Shown here piece by piece: positions 52,825 through 63,700 of a stretch of DNA of 64,000 nt (positions are counted from its first letter, which is position 1; every line of letters starts with the position of its first letter). This DNA is from Nemertoderma westbladi (lineage: Eukaryota > Xenacoelomorpha > Nemertodermatida > Nemertodermatidae). The stretch lies in contig JAUCBJ010005099.1 of NCBI GenBank assembly GCA_032718475.1, positions 1 through 64,000 of the forward strand. The letters run 5' to 3'. The position numbers and the translations under genes are program-made. The notes under the pieces are model-generated. The model ran no database searches. It was given only the letters and a program-made list of their open reading frames with translations, and was not told where the DNA came from.

Positions 52825-53337
52825 TCTATCTGCCTAAACAATAAGCGCGGTATCATTAGATATCAAAGGAGAAGGCAATATTATAGAAACTAGCTTTAAT
52901 TTTACAGTATTATGTACACTGGCGGGGGTGTAAAGGGAAAAAGACAGTGTTTAATTCATTAACATTAAAAAGCGGTTTACGATGGAGCTAGAGAATGCGT
53001 TCTGCAATGAAATTGATATCGCGCTCTCACAACAAGCGCTATCACGTAAGGCTAGCTTTAGTAATCAAAACAATAAACGCTGATGGGCTGATATCCCTAC
53101 ATATTAAGGGAAAAAAGCAGATTACTGAGGCGCGATATGAGCACAGAGATTGCAGTTACGTTTTTGGGCGTAAAACCTATGAGAATACTGAACATTCTCT
53201 ATACCATAATTTTTTAACTACCGATCTTAATTAGAACTAAATTCAGATTACCGGTCACGGTGGTTAGTTAAGGCTTTAGGTTTCGACGTAAGACGTTAAC
53301 TAAGAAATCATTATCTAATATTTTCTCGTTATTTCAG
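52825..53337. other. Upstream of putative synapsin exon
   Basis: Non-coding. The last ~20 bases form a good splice acceptor (TTTTCTCGTTATTTCAG, AG at 53336-53337). A 79-codon plus frame at 52995-53234 is not recognised. Confidence 0.4.
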
Positions 53338-53471
53338 CAAGATGATGACCTATCTGAAACGGCGTTTTTCTGAGAGTTCTATGCTGATGACAGAGGATGC
53401 GTCAACGGACGGCGATTTGAGAAAGCAACACAACGAATTGTCCGCTGGAATTCCTTCTTTTCCGAAAGCAG
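53338..53471 (+). CDS. Putative first coding exon of synapsin
   Basis: The exon is bounded by an acceptor (AG 53336-53337) and a donor (GCAG|GTAAAA, GT at 53472-53473). ATG at 53342 opens MMTYLKRRFSESSMLMTEDA and stays open to the donor, leaving one base in phase. The start resembles the N-terminal A domain of synapsins, whose conserved x-Y-L-R-R-R-L-S-D-S holds the PKA/CaMKI phosphorylation serine. Here the matching site would be RRFS, Ser10 (or Ser9 from the second Met). Synapsins coat synaptic vesicles and bind ATP. Further exons would lie to the right, beyond or within the repeats; none was recognised. The similarity is short, so this is a tentative call. Confidence 0.4.
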
Positions 53472-53587
53472 GTAAAATATATTTATACACAATAAATATG
53501 GAAAAAAATAACTTATTCATTGTATTATTTAATCGGTCAATTAATAGTTATCGGACAGCTGGGCGAGTAATAGTTCACGCTTCATAA

Positions 53588-54011
53588 ATAACACGTTGTA
53601 GGGTCCATTAGAACCCTACAGGAAACTGACATCCATTTTATATTCCTTATCCTTCGCCCGCGCTTTCATCTCGCCCCGTAAAACATTACGGTTCAGTAAT
53701 ATGAGATTACCGCGCGGTACTCAGCCAGACAACCCGTCCCTGAGCACCCAGGTGCTGTGAGGACTTTAATATACGCAGAAACTTCCTATGAATAATCAAT
53801 GAGATTGCCCGGTGAAGGATAAACCTCATGTGATTTCATATTTTAATTAGGAGGCACTTAAGACTCTATTGTTAGTTTGCAAGCGATATTGATATGTTTT
53901 CATAGGAATTTATTGCTGATTATCATTATTTTCAGAAGTGATGTAGCAGGTTGATCGTGATCATGATCGAATGAGCGGCATATCATTGCTTATTATTTAC
54001 ACAATTTACAC
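53588..54011. other. No feature seen
   Basis: Presumed intron sequence if the synapsin exon is real. No repeat or exon recognised. Confidence 0.35.
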
Positions 54012-54175
54012 GAGCAGCTTGGTCTAGTGGTGATATTCCTAGTCTTTAAATCAGGAAGCCCTGGTTCGATCCCTAGATGGGGCAACACTGTTTGGGCACA
54101 GTGCGTTAATAGCTGCAGCCTAGCCCAACCCTGGCTATTATCTTTAACTGCTCGATAAAAATGGGAACAAAGGCA
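54012..54175 (+). repeat. tRNA-derived SINE
   Basis: GCTTGGTCTAGTGGTGAT (box A, about 54017-54034) and GGTTCGATCCC (box B, 54063-54073) have normal tRNA spacing, and the head resembles a tRNA of the Glu/Gly/Asp type. A tail of about 90 bp, with a GCACAGTGCGTTAATAGCTG segment, follows and runs into the 63-bp minisatellite. No target duplication was identified. Confidence 0.7.
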
Positions 54176-54180
54176 ACTTG

Positions 54181-55362
54181 GGAAACAGATTGTAAGGGTT
54201 TACTGTAGAAGATCACCCATGCTGGTGAACAGGCATTCCTTTAGGAACCAGATTTGAAGGGTTTACTGTGGAAGGTCACCCATGGTGGTGAACAGTCATT
54301 CCTCTAGGAACCAGATTTGAAGGGTTTACTGTCGAAGATCACCCATGGTGATGAACAGTTATTCCTTTTTAGGAAGCAGAATTGAAGGGTTTACTGTGGA
54401 AGATCACCCATGGTGGTGAACATGTATATATTCCTTTAGGAAGCAGAGTTGAAGGGTTTACTGTAGAAGATCACCCATGGTGGTGAACAGGCATTCCTTT
54501 AGGGAACAGATTGGAACGGTTTACTGTGGAAGATCACCCATGGTGGCGAACAGGTATTCCTTTAGAAAGCAGAGTGGAAGAGTTTACTGTGGAAAATCAC
54601 TCATGGTGGTGAACATGAATTCCTTTAGGGAACAGAGTGGAAGGGTTTACTGTGGAAGATCATCCATGGTGGTGAACAGGCATTCCTTTAGGAAACAGTG
54701 GAAGGGTTTACTGTGGAAGATCACCCATGGTGGTGAACGGGCATTCCTTTAGGGAACAGAGTGGAAAGGTTTACTGTGGAAGATCACCCATGGTGGTGAA
54801 CGGGCATTCCTTTAGGGAACAGAGTGGAAGGGTTTACTGTGGAAGATTACCCATGGTGGTGAACGGGCATTCGTTTAGGGAACAGAGTGGACGGATTTAC
54901 TGTGGAAGATCACCCATGGTGGTGAACAGGCATTCCTTTAGGGAACAGAGTGGAAGGGTTTACTGTGGTAGATCACTCATGGTGGTGAACAGGCATTCCT
55001 TTAGGAAACAGATTGGAAGGATTTACTGTGGAAGATCACCCATGGTGGTGAACAGGCATTCCTTTAGGAAACAGAGTGGAAGGGTTTACTGTGGAAGATC
55101 ACCCATGGTGGTGAACAGGTATTCCTTTAGAAAACAGAGTGGAAGGGTTTACTGTGGAAGATCACTCATAGTGGTGAACAGGCATTCCTTTAGGAAGGGT
55201 TTACTGTGGAAGATCACTCATGGTGGTGAACATGAATTCCTTTAGGGAACAGAACGGAAGGGTTTACTGTGGAAGATCACTCATGGTGGTGAACAGGCAT
55301 TCCTTTAGGAAACAGATTGGAAGGGTTTACTGTGGAAGATCATGCATGCTGGTGTTGGTGAA
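54181..55362. repeat. 63-bp minisatellite, about 18 units
   Basis: Units of GGTTTACTGTGGAAGATCAC, CCATGGTGGTGAACAGGCAT, TCCTTTAGGGAACAGAGTGG and AAG. A few units are shortened or have small insertions. Because 63 is divisible by three the 21-residue frame MVVNGHSFREQSGRVYCGRS stays open between length changes. Those length changes break the frame twice, so a protein is unlikely. Confidence 0.9.
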
Positions 55363-55840
55363 CAGGAATTCCTAGGCTTAACCAGCCTAAAATATTCTCC
55401 CATTCATTTGGTGCAACTAATTTTGGGTGCTTGCTTAGGCTGCTCACGAATATCATTGTTTTTCGTTTTTCGAAACAAAAGTAAATTGTTTTTTGTTTAC
55501 CCTCTTTTATCCTAATAATTAACACTTGTATAATAGGGGTCCTACAGTAGTTAGATACTCGTTATTGTTTTAGTTTATTGTGGTATTAACGCCCCTTAGT
55601 AAACTCGTTACCATTTATAGGAACAGTCGACTCGATTTCGGCTTAGAGTTTGGTTTGGAGTTAATATTACAGTAATAATTGAGAGAGATTTTACTTCTAA
55701 AATTTAGCCCATCTAAATAACTATTTTTCTTCACTTTATAATATAACTACTACCTACTGCAATTTTAAACTTATTTGAAGAAGTTTTTTTTAGTAATATA
55801 AAACTTAGAAAAATGTTTTTAGTGGGTTGAAAAATTAATT
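55363..55840. other. No feature seen
   Basis: AT-rich non-coding DNA up to the ACT/TAC simple repeat that forms the tail of the next LINE. Confidence 0.4.
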
Positions 55841-56375
55841 TACTACTACTACTACGATCGGCATGCTGCATTGCAGCTGCATTATATATATATTACATAT
55901 ATATAAAGAATGCTGTGCCGGGGCCAGCTTGTCGACAAAATTTCTCCGACACAACTCCCTATCACCCATGACATTTGCTAGATCATCCGCATCTTCAAGG
56001 CCAGTGTCCTTTAAGACGCGTCTCAAGAAAGTCATGGACTGTCCACCATGCATATTCACTCCATGAGGCTGCCAAAGTACAAGATTATGCACTGGCTGGT
56101 CCTCACGGCGAAAGCAATGTCCTGCAAAGCGGAGTCGTCTTTGTTCAAGTGTCAAGGTTGGGGGAACCAATGAGACACCTCCAATGTTATATAGTGTCTT
56201 GTTGGAGATGTGTGCATTGTACTTGACACAATGAACTCGGCGTAGCATTCTTGTGAATGTGCCATCCAGAGATTTGGTGTCCTCAGCAGTTAGAACCCAG
56301 CATGGACTCCCAGAGGAGTACTGGAACTACTGCTGCTCTAAATAATCGGACCTTAAGTTTCCGATTAATTCTCGG
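55841..56375 (-). pseudogene. LINE 3' end, interrupted by element B
   Basis: Minus strand encodes AAVVPVLLW, then after a frame change DGTFTRMLRR missing its start, then RRVHCVKYNAHISNKTLYNI and FAGHCFRREDQPVHNLVLW, and ends near 55900 with a (GTA)n tail. It is closely related to the 3' end of the copy at 5745-6175. Similarity to that copy stops at 56375 (after TTCTCGG), exactly where the LTR of element B starts, so B inserted into this LINE. The remainder would lie beyond the window. Confidence 0.8.
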
Positions 56376-57630
56376 TGTTCGCGCTTTTGAAGACCTTTAG
56401 CAGTTTAACCTGCCAAATTGATATGTCTTTTAGTTAATTAAAACCACTTTAGCATACGACAATAATTTATGCTAATACGCAAAACATTAGCCGAAGTCAG
56501 CCCATGCGCGATCATTCACCCGATGGATCTACACCCGGGAGACTGAATTCGGATGCTTGAATTGTATTATTACAGTGTAAGGTTGCAGTGTATACCTAAT
56601 GTATTATTCGATAGATCGTTAATAATTAATCTCTGACAGATATTATTGGCTTTCGGGAAATATTAACAGTTCCTTTAGGACGTGGCGCTTTATCTATTTA
56701 AACAGAACTAAGACTTATACTAAACGCAACGATACTGCTTATGATTAAAGTATAAAACGTATTCTTTAGGAAATACTTTGTTACCAATCACAATCATACA
56801 CACTATTCTGCCGACAGTCAGTACATTTGATCACACATAAAGAGAGCAGTAATTGACTCACGTAGGGTCTGCTAAATAACATTGGATTCAATACACACCA
56901 CATTAATATAAATCGCAATTGTTATGTATAACCGGTCTCTCTAACCTGTAGTGTTATCAAGAAAATTGGGAATTGGGTGATTTATCCGTATTATCCAAAT
57001 AGCAATATTTCCATCAACAAATATTTACAATTAATAACTGACGGTAAAATAACAGTACAAACAATATGATTAATGAGTTAGTTAAGTAAGGTGAGATGAG
57101 TGATTTAAGTCAGTGAGTTCGTTTCGTTAGGTAACAGTTTATACTTTCGATAATTCAAGCAGTTTACGGTACAGCAGTATCTATCCAAAAATGCCGGTGT
57201 TTCTGGCTTAGACAGCAATAACAACAAAGTATCAACAAAAAAACAGTAAGACTGAACACTCTCCTTATGATCGGCAGAAAAGCTACACGTCGACAGGAAA
57301 AACCGCCCTGATTGGCCCAAGCCAAACAAAGAACCACGCGGCCAATGGCTGTTTCCATGTCAGCAACCAGCTGCTAGATGTCGTAATATGAATCATCACG
57401 GCTAAGCTGTGAAAGGTGGTTGGTGCATTACAAGTTTTTGTCTTACCATGTCCGCTAAAACACGTATATAGCAGAATGATTTTTATGTCCGTTAAAACAC
57501 CTGTAAAGGTACCTTGCGGGCGAGGGGAATATATATACAGTTAGAAAACCTTTTTTAGAGTATTCCAGCGCCTGGGGGGGAACTGGCCAGCAAAGGCAAA
57601 CGTATCAGTTATCCCACAAAAGCTTTTACA
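56376..57630 (-). repeat. 3' LTR of element B
   Basis: 1255-bp LTR with plus-strand ends TGTTCGCGC...GCTTTTACA (TG...CA). It aligns with 900-2127 reversed. A TATATATA lies at about 57529-57536 in sense orientation; the AATAAA of copy C is altered to AATACA here. Confidence 0.85.
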
Positions 57631-57638
57631 CCGCTCCC
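57631..57638 (-). other. Polypurine tract of element B
   Basis: GGGAGCGG in sense, abutting the LTR; identical to that of element C. Confidence 0.65.
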
Positions 57639-57733
57639 AGAAAATGGGATTTAGGTCTATAAAATATACAAAATCACAGTTTCTAAAATACAAAAATACT
57701 CTAAACAGTTAGTCTTTCTTGCGCGGACGGCGT

Positions 57734-58810
57734 TTACGCAGTTTTTTTTGAAGCTAGTAAGAGTCCTTTTCTCTTTGGGGCGAGCCACTTTACTAGGAGG
57801 GCTATAACTCCTGGGTGAAGGGTGCAATATGATTGCATCAGAAGGTATGGGATTGCGATCGGTATATCCGCCGGTCGAAGTACCGGGTTGATTGACCTCA
57901 ACGTCCGGGGAGAGGGTCTAACGGCTTTGAGAGCTCGTTTCAAGACAGCCGCTCTTACGGGTCCTGTACGAGTGGTCTGCACGAGGGCCGTGGGTGGACC
58001 ATAGGTAGTTAGAAACTTCCTTGGTTTAATGGTTCTTTCCAACTCGCGTTCGCGGGCTCGGTACTCGTAAGGCCGTCGATATACTTCCTGTAACTCAGGG
58101 TGTGAGTTAACAAACAATTATCCATAGTCCGGATCCTGACGGATATGATTGATTAAGTTATAGGAATGAAGGTCGCTAGGATTAACACTCTTGAGAAATT
58201 TGCGTACGAATTTGGTTGAAATACATTCTCCGACGCGCTTCAGTAGCTCGTAACTTGATATGCGTGATTTCTGTTCAACCGAAGCGAATAGATAAGGATG
58301 TAACGCATAAACTCCTTCGTAAGCGCGTCCGGGATAATAGCGATGGCGCGAATCACAATATAAATCAGCGTTCGCTTCCCAAGCTCTGATATAACGTAGT
58401 ACAATCATTTCATCTACGCTCTCTAAATCATGGTTAAAGGGACAATCAAAGCTGGCATGTCCTTTTAATTGACAATGATGGCATTGAGTCATAAATTGGG
58501 GGCAGACAGCAAAAATGTGCAAATTATTAAGCCGACAATATGCACAATAGATTTCCATCGACGGTTGTTCGTGGAAATAGGAACAGAGATCGTTGGTATC
58601 CATAGACGTAATATGGTCTCTCGATGCGCACAGCCGACAACGTCGTCTAGAAACATAATTAGCATGGCGATAATCATACGCAGTAAGACACTGAGGACCT
58701 TGATACCATTCCAATATGTAGTCGCTATCGCTACTCCGAGACGTGGGAGGCTGAATCTCCTCAGATTCTAGACATATTGGTTCGTCTTCCCAGTCTGTTA
58801 CGAATAGAAT
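57734..58810 (-). pseudogene. Accessory triple zinc-knuckle gene of element B, broken
   Basis: The sense frame is open from about 58810 (…TDWEDEPICLESEEIQPP) through three knuckles: CRLCASRDH (its last Cys displaced), CAYCRLNNLHIFAVC and CHHCQLKGHASFDC. A TAA at 58118-58120 interrupts it where copy C has GAC, and one C is missing in the CCCC run near 57910 (copy C has ACCCC), so the basic C-terminus is read in the wrong frame. Otherwise about nine tenths of residues match copy C. It is the same protein family as 12235-13818 of element A. Confidence 0.75.
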
Positions 58811-59159
58811 TTTCGTGATCTATTCTCGTTTTATCGTTACGACGCCGCTGGGTATGATATTTAAATAGAACCATTTCCCTTTCGGTGTCTACATCGTCCG
58901 TATCATGTAAATCGATAGGATGGCCGGTAGTTAAGAAGTCCATATACGTACCATTACGATGCGTATAGCGAGCGGTTAATTTTCGATAGTCCAATTCACG
59001 CGTAAGTTGCTCTTGGGACATCGGCGGTTCGATATAATGACCATCATCCTCCGTAATAGTCGGATCGGCTTCACCGCGTATCAAGCTATCCACAAACGCT
59101 TGTAAAGGTAGAGTATATCGCTCCCTGATACCAAGGTCATCTTCTATCAATTCCGTCAT
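58761..59159 (-). CDS. Upstream overlapping accessory ORF of element B
   Basis: Starts at a real ATG (59159-59157) and encodes 132 residues (MTELIEDDLGIRERYTLPLQ...), acidic first and basic at the end. It overlaps the start of the zinc-knuckle frame by about 50 bases in another frame (+1). It may be the true N-terminus of the accessory protein separated by an indel, as in element A where ORFs overlap likewise. I recognise no domain. Confidence 0.5.
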   Translation of the reverse strand: MTELIEDDLGIRERYTLPLQAFVDSLIRGEADPTITEDDGHYIEPPMSQEQLTRELDYRKLTARYTHRNGTYMDFLTTGHPIDLHDTDDVDTEREMVLFKYHTQRRRNDKTRIDHENSIRNRLGRRTNMSRI

Positions 59160-60777
59160 ATTTGCTATCTGAGTTTGTTAATATCAATATAAGTTAATAT
59201 TTTAGGTAAGCGGGCGTCGCTTCCTACTCGGCCTTTTGCCCCCGGACAGTGGGTTTCTCAGCGCCGATGTACCGCTGTCGCAGTGTTTACGCCAACATGT
59301 AGCACAGCACGACAACGATAACCGGCACAAGTCCCACCACTGTCCGTCCCAAAGGCTTGAATCCACTTGAGGTTATCTCGGTAGAGTTAGGGCTATTTTA
59401 CAATTGCGATTAGCTACTGTAAACACACTTTAGTAGTAACATTCACCTATAAACGCACAAATTCCATACAATCATTACTTACTGCACACATGCATGCCAT
59501 TTGTCCGTTAGTCAGTGTCTTCCAGAATGTCACGTATTTACTATGTATCCTTGGATACTAATAGTGCGCTATGTATACTCTTATGCTACGCAATGGGGCA
59601 AGCCTTTTATTGTTCCCTTAACTTGCTTCTAATTCTAGCGTGGGTGTTGCCATGGTGACATTATGGAAAACTAGCGGTAGAATTAGGGCAATCCTCATGC
59701 ATACAGATCTGGGATGTTATTTAATAGTAATTCTTTAATTGTCAATATCCTCTTTATGCATGATTTTATAAATTTTATCGGCTATTGACTATATGCTGGA
59801 GATTCTCACACTCTAATACACTCAATATGAATCTCCGCTCCCATGATCTATTAATTACTGGAATTTTGGGAATGTTATAAATTGCACAAAATGACAATTT
59901 ATGAAATTCATTTAAATATGAATTTAATTTATTCCCGTGAATTTTATTATTTGATGTTAAATTGACATAAATTTTATTCCAGAGCAAGTCTGGGGACATA
60001 AGATCCTTAATTCTATGAAATTTGTCTTTTAAGAGTATCGGTAAGTGCTACGATATCTTAATCGACTAGAATTGTTAACGGATCTGAATTTTAAAGATTT
60101 TAATAAATATTAAATTAATATTTAGGATGGGCACCGATTTATTCCAGAACTTGTCTGGGGACGTTAACCACTGATTCTAGAATTTGTCTTTCAAGTATAT
60201 CGGTGGGTGCCACGATATCTTAATCGACTAGAATTACAGATGGTCAAAAGTTTAACAGATTTATTTGCGATTGACGCTACTGTTAGAGGGACATCACGCT
60301 ACTATATGTATTATTTGTTATAAGGTAGAAGAGCAATATCGCACGAAGCAATGTCAGTGTGAAGAGGCAAGTCGTTTCCAAGGTCTACCCAGAGCTTGGT
60401 TTAGCCGAGACACGAGGATCTGAACTTTGCATTCCTAATACTCTGCCTACCAATAATACTTAAATATAGTAGTGGCTTTACCGTACTTTAAGAAGTACTG
60501 ACATGTCATCTTACTATAGTCTCGCATTTATAATATAATACGGACAGTAAGGAAAGAGAAAATAATTACTTCTTGCCGTCGCACTAAATATATATTATAA
60601 GTAATTATGTACGTAATAAACACTAATATATTGCACTAATCTACTAACATTCTAAAATAACATTTTACTAAATAGAATTAAATAAAAACGATTATAATAA
60701 AGTACATAATAAAGTTCGCATATAAAATGTAATAAAATAGATAAAATAATATAGTCATACACCCACTCCATATATAA
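59160..60777. other. Non-coding DNA of element B between gag and accessory ORF
   Basis: Where integrase and the pol end should be. No RT, RNase H or integrase motif is found in any frame. It holds an imperfect direct repeat (59966-60245). Confidence 0.6.
59966..60245. repeat. Imperfect direct repeat inside element B
   Basis: TTATTCCAGA...GTCTGGGGAC...ACGATATCTTAATCGACTAG occurs at 59966-60080 and again at 60140-60245. Unit spacing is about 173 bp. Confidence 0.7.
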
Positions 60778-63700
60778 TTACGTTATGGAGTCCCTAGATC
60801 TTTGTCGAATTAGGGAAGTGGTCGTAGGAAGAGTATCCTGCCTTCCATGGTTTCCGGACAGTTTTCGGTCTCTTTCCAGTAAACCTAAGCGACCAGCTGG
60901 GCGATTAGGCTGTCGTGTTACTTCCGCCGCTCCCTTGGCCTGTCTAATCTCCTCAGTGGTAAGATGAGGAGGCCATTCATCTTCTTCTTTACTTAGGGAG
61001 TCGGGTCCACCTAACCAGCCGGGAGTATCTATCCGTTCTTGAGGAGTTGCTCTTCTGGAATCGATGTCGGCTGGATTAATCGTCCCAAGGCAATGTCTCC
61101 ATTGATCTACATTGGAGTTAATATCGTCATTATCTGAGGAGTATGGTGTTCCCTCAGTTGGATCGTCCACATCACTGCTCTCCACTTCCCCCTTTACTTG
61201 GTATACCTGTGGTTGAGGTAATCTCTCTTTGAGAGTTCTACGGGAAGGGCCAGTGAAGTACCAACCTACTCTAGTTCTTACCGCATAGGTTTGCAGTGGC
61301 TGCGGTTGAGCAGGCCGTTTCTCCAATGGCTCGAGCGCCTCATGCGCGTTTTGGCCGATGATTATTTGCACTCCAGGATAATCTGTCTGGAATCGAGGTA
61401 TCTTAAGATGTTGGATGCTCTCATCCTCGTCCCAACTATAAAGGTCTGCTTGGTTAGTAGCGAAGTTCTTTATAGCCACCATTTTTACTGACCTTATACT
61501 TTGTGCTCCTAATTTATCCTGGGGGGTGGACAACGCACCTACATAGTAATCTGCCGTTATGGTAGATTTCCAAACCTGCATAATTCCTGACATATTCAAT
61601 TTAGTCCGGAACTTGGGTTGTCCAGCAAAGATATCTTCGGCTAGTTCTTGATCGATGAATGTTCCTGTGCTGCCGGAGTCAAGTAGGGCGTTCACTATGT
61701 AACTCTTGTTGGGACCATGAACTCGAACTTGCACTACAGGAAATTCTCTTATTCCTATGTTGGAAGTTGGAACTTTCCAAGATGGTTGTTTGTCAAAAGG
61801 AGTTGGAGTAAACTCGTCAGTGTCCTTTTCATCCGTAAGTGCTCGATACACTGTGGTATTTATTAGATAACAGGATTCGTTGGCATCGGAGAATTCGTCT
61901 GTATAGAATCCTTCCCACTCAGAACCTTGGTCAGTGTCGTTCACATCACTGAATTGGACATGTAGTTCGGGCTCACTTACCTGACTCGGGTTGTCTCGTT
62001 CGAACTCACTGTGTAACAAGATGTGATGTTTCGCGCCACACTTTGCACACTTTGCGTCGGAGTAACAGGTTCGCCGTTGGTGTCCTGATCTGAGGCAATT
62101 ATAGCATAACCGCTTATTCCACAGGACTGTACGTCTGTCTACAGGGGATTTCTTTAGAAATTCAGCACACGCACTCAAACGGTGAGGCCCGTCGCACAGC
62201 GCACATTTTGGTTTGATGTTACTCACCTTAACTTGGTTAACGTTCTGCACTCTCGTTCTTTCTTCGGGCTTTCTTCCGTGAATTCTCTTAGGAGACGTAG
62301 GAGGAGTTGTTGTTACCTGTTCTCTCCTGTCACTGGTTCGAGACTTGTATTTACTTACGTCTTTATAGGTCTTGTTGTCATAGTAAGATTTTGCTGTGTC
62401 TTTCCCGCTGTCCTCTTCTTGAGAAGCTTGGCTTTCGCCGTCGTCAGTATAACACACTGGTATTATCCTTCTCCTAGAATCGGGTTTCTCACTTACCTTA
62501 TTTTCCGATGTTTTCTCTCTGGCCTGCCTTATGAGTTGTAATTTTACTTCACTATCTAAGAAAGACATGAGATCAGCCATGGTAGGACTTCGTCGTTGTT
62601 GTTCATTCATGTACAACACTTTCTTGTCCCAGCGTGTACATACTCCACCCTTTGGTAAAGTAGAGACTACGGCTCCAATAACCATGGAACTCTGGTATTC
62701 GTGCGACTTACCTAACCAGTCCAGTTGTCTACAGATCTCTTGTATTTCATCGGAAAATTCTATAATCCCACTACTAAGGAAGTGTCGGGGGGCTACCAAT
62801 TTTGTATACAAATACTTAGCTATGTTATCTTTGTTACCATACCTGATGTTTAATGTATCCCAAACTTGTCTTAATCCATCTGGATGTCCAATAAACTTTA
62901 ACGCCATTAACTTGGGAGGTCCTTCCAAACACTTGATGAGGAATCTAAGTTTCTCTCCGTTAGATAGTACAGAGTTCTGTATGCTATCTTTGTAATATTC
63001 GTTGAAAGGTAACCATTTCATCTCATCCCCATTGAATTTGACGATCTCTCCCACTTTGACCGCTTGGCGGGCTTCTGTTCTAGCCATCTGACGCGTAAAG
63101 CTTTCTTGGGCCATCGTGTTATTTAATATCGAATTATCGGTATACAAATTTCTCGGATCATTATCAGGTCTATAGGGAATATCATTAATAACAGGTCTAT
63201 AATCACCCTTAATAGGGTTTGCTATAGGAGTTTCAACTTCACTAGCAGTATAGATGCGTGTAGGCTCCACACCTTGCGCATGTGATACTTCAGACCTAAC
63301 GGGTTGACACAATGTTACAGGGGGCATTGGTATGCCTTTTTGTATATTGACTAATTTGTCGCGTTCTAGCGCGATACTTTGCTGCACTTCTTGCAACTCT
63401 GCTCTACTTTCCCTCACTGTTCCCTTAAGTTGGTGGACAGTCTCCTGCATCTGTCCTAGCAGGAGATTCATCCCCCGCCGTCCCTCTTCCACCCACTCAA
63501 CCGCCGAAGCGGGAGTCGCCAACATAGTAGCGGGCTGACGCGGGACGACGGGAGACAAATTATTGATTTCTCTCTCTGCTATCTGGACAGGGGTGTTTGC
63601 ATGGGCTGTTCCACCGGGTACAGGCAGTGTAGTGCTATGTAAAGGGAATTTAGAGTTAAGCTCTGGAAGTGTAGGGGTCTCTAGCACAGAAGTGACTTTG

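Noticed and set aside
52995-53234. 79-codon exon upstream of the synapsin-like exon
   Set aside because: No splice signals or family resemblance.
54477-55245. Zinc-finger-like repeat protein (C at fixed spacing)
   Set aside because: 63-bp minisatellite with unit-length changes that break the frame; the Cys/His pattern does not fit C2H2 spacing.
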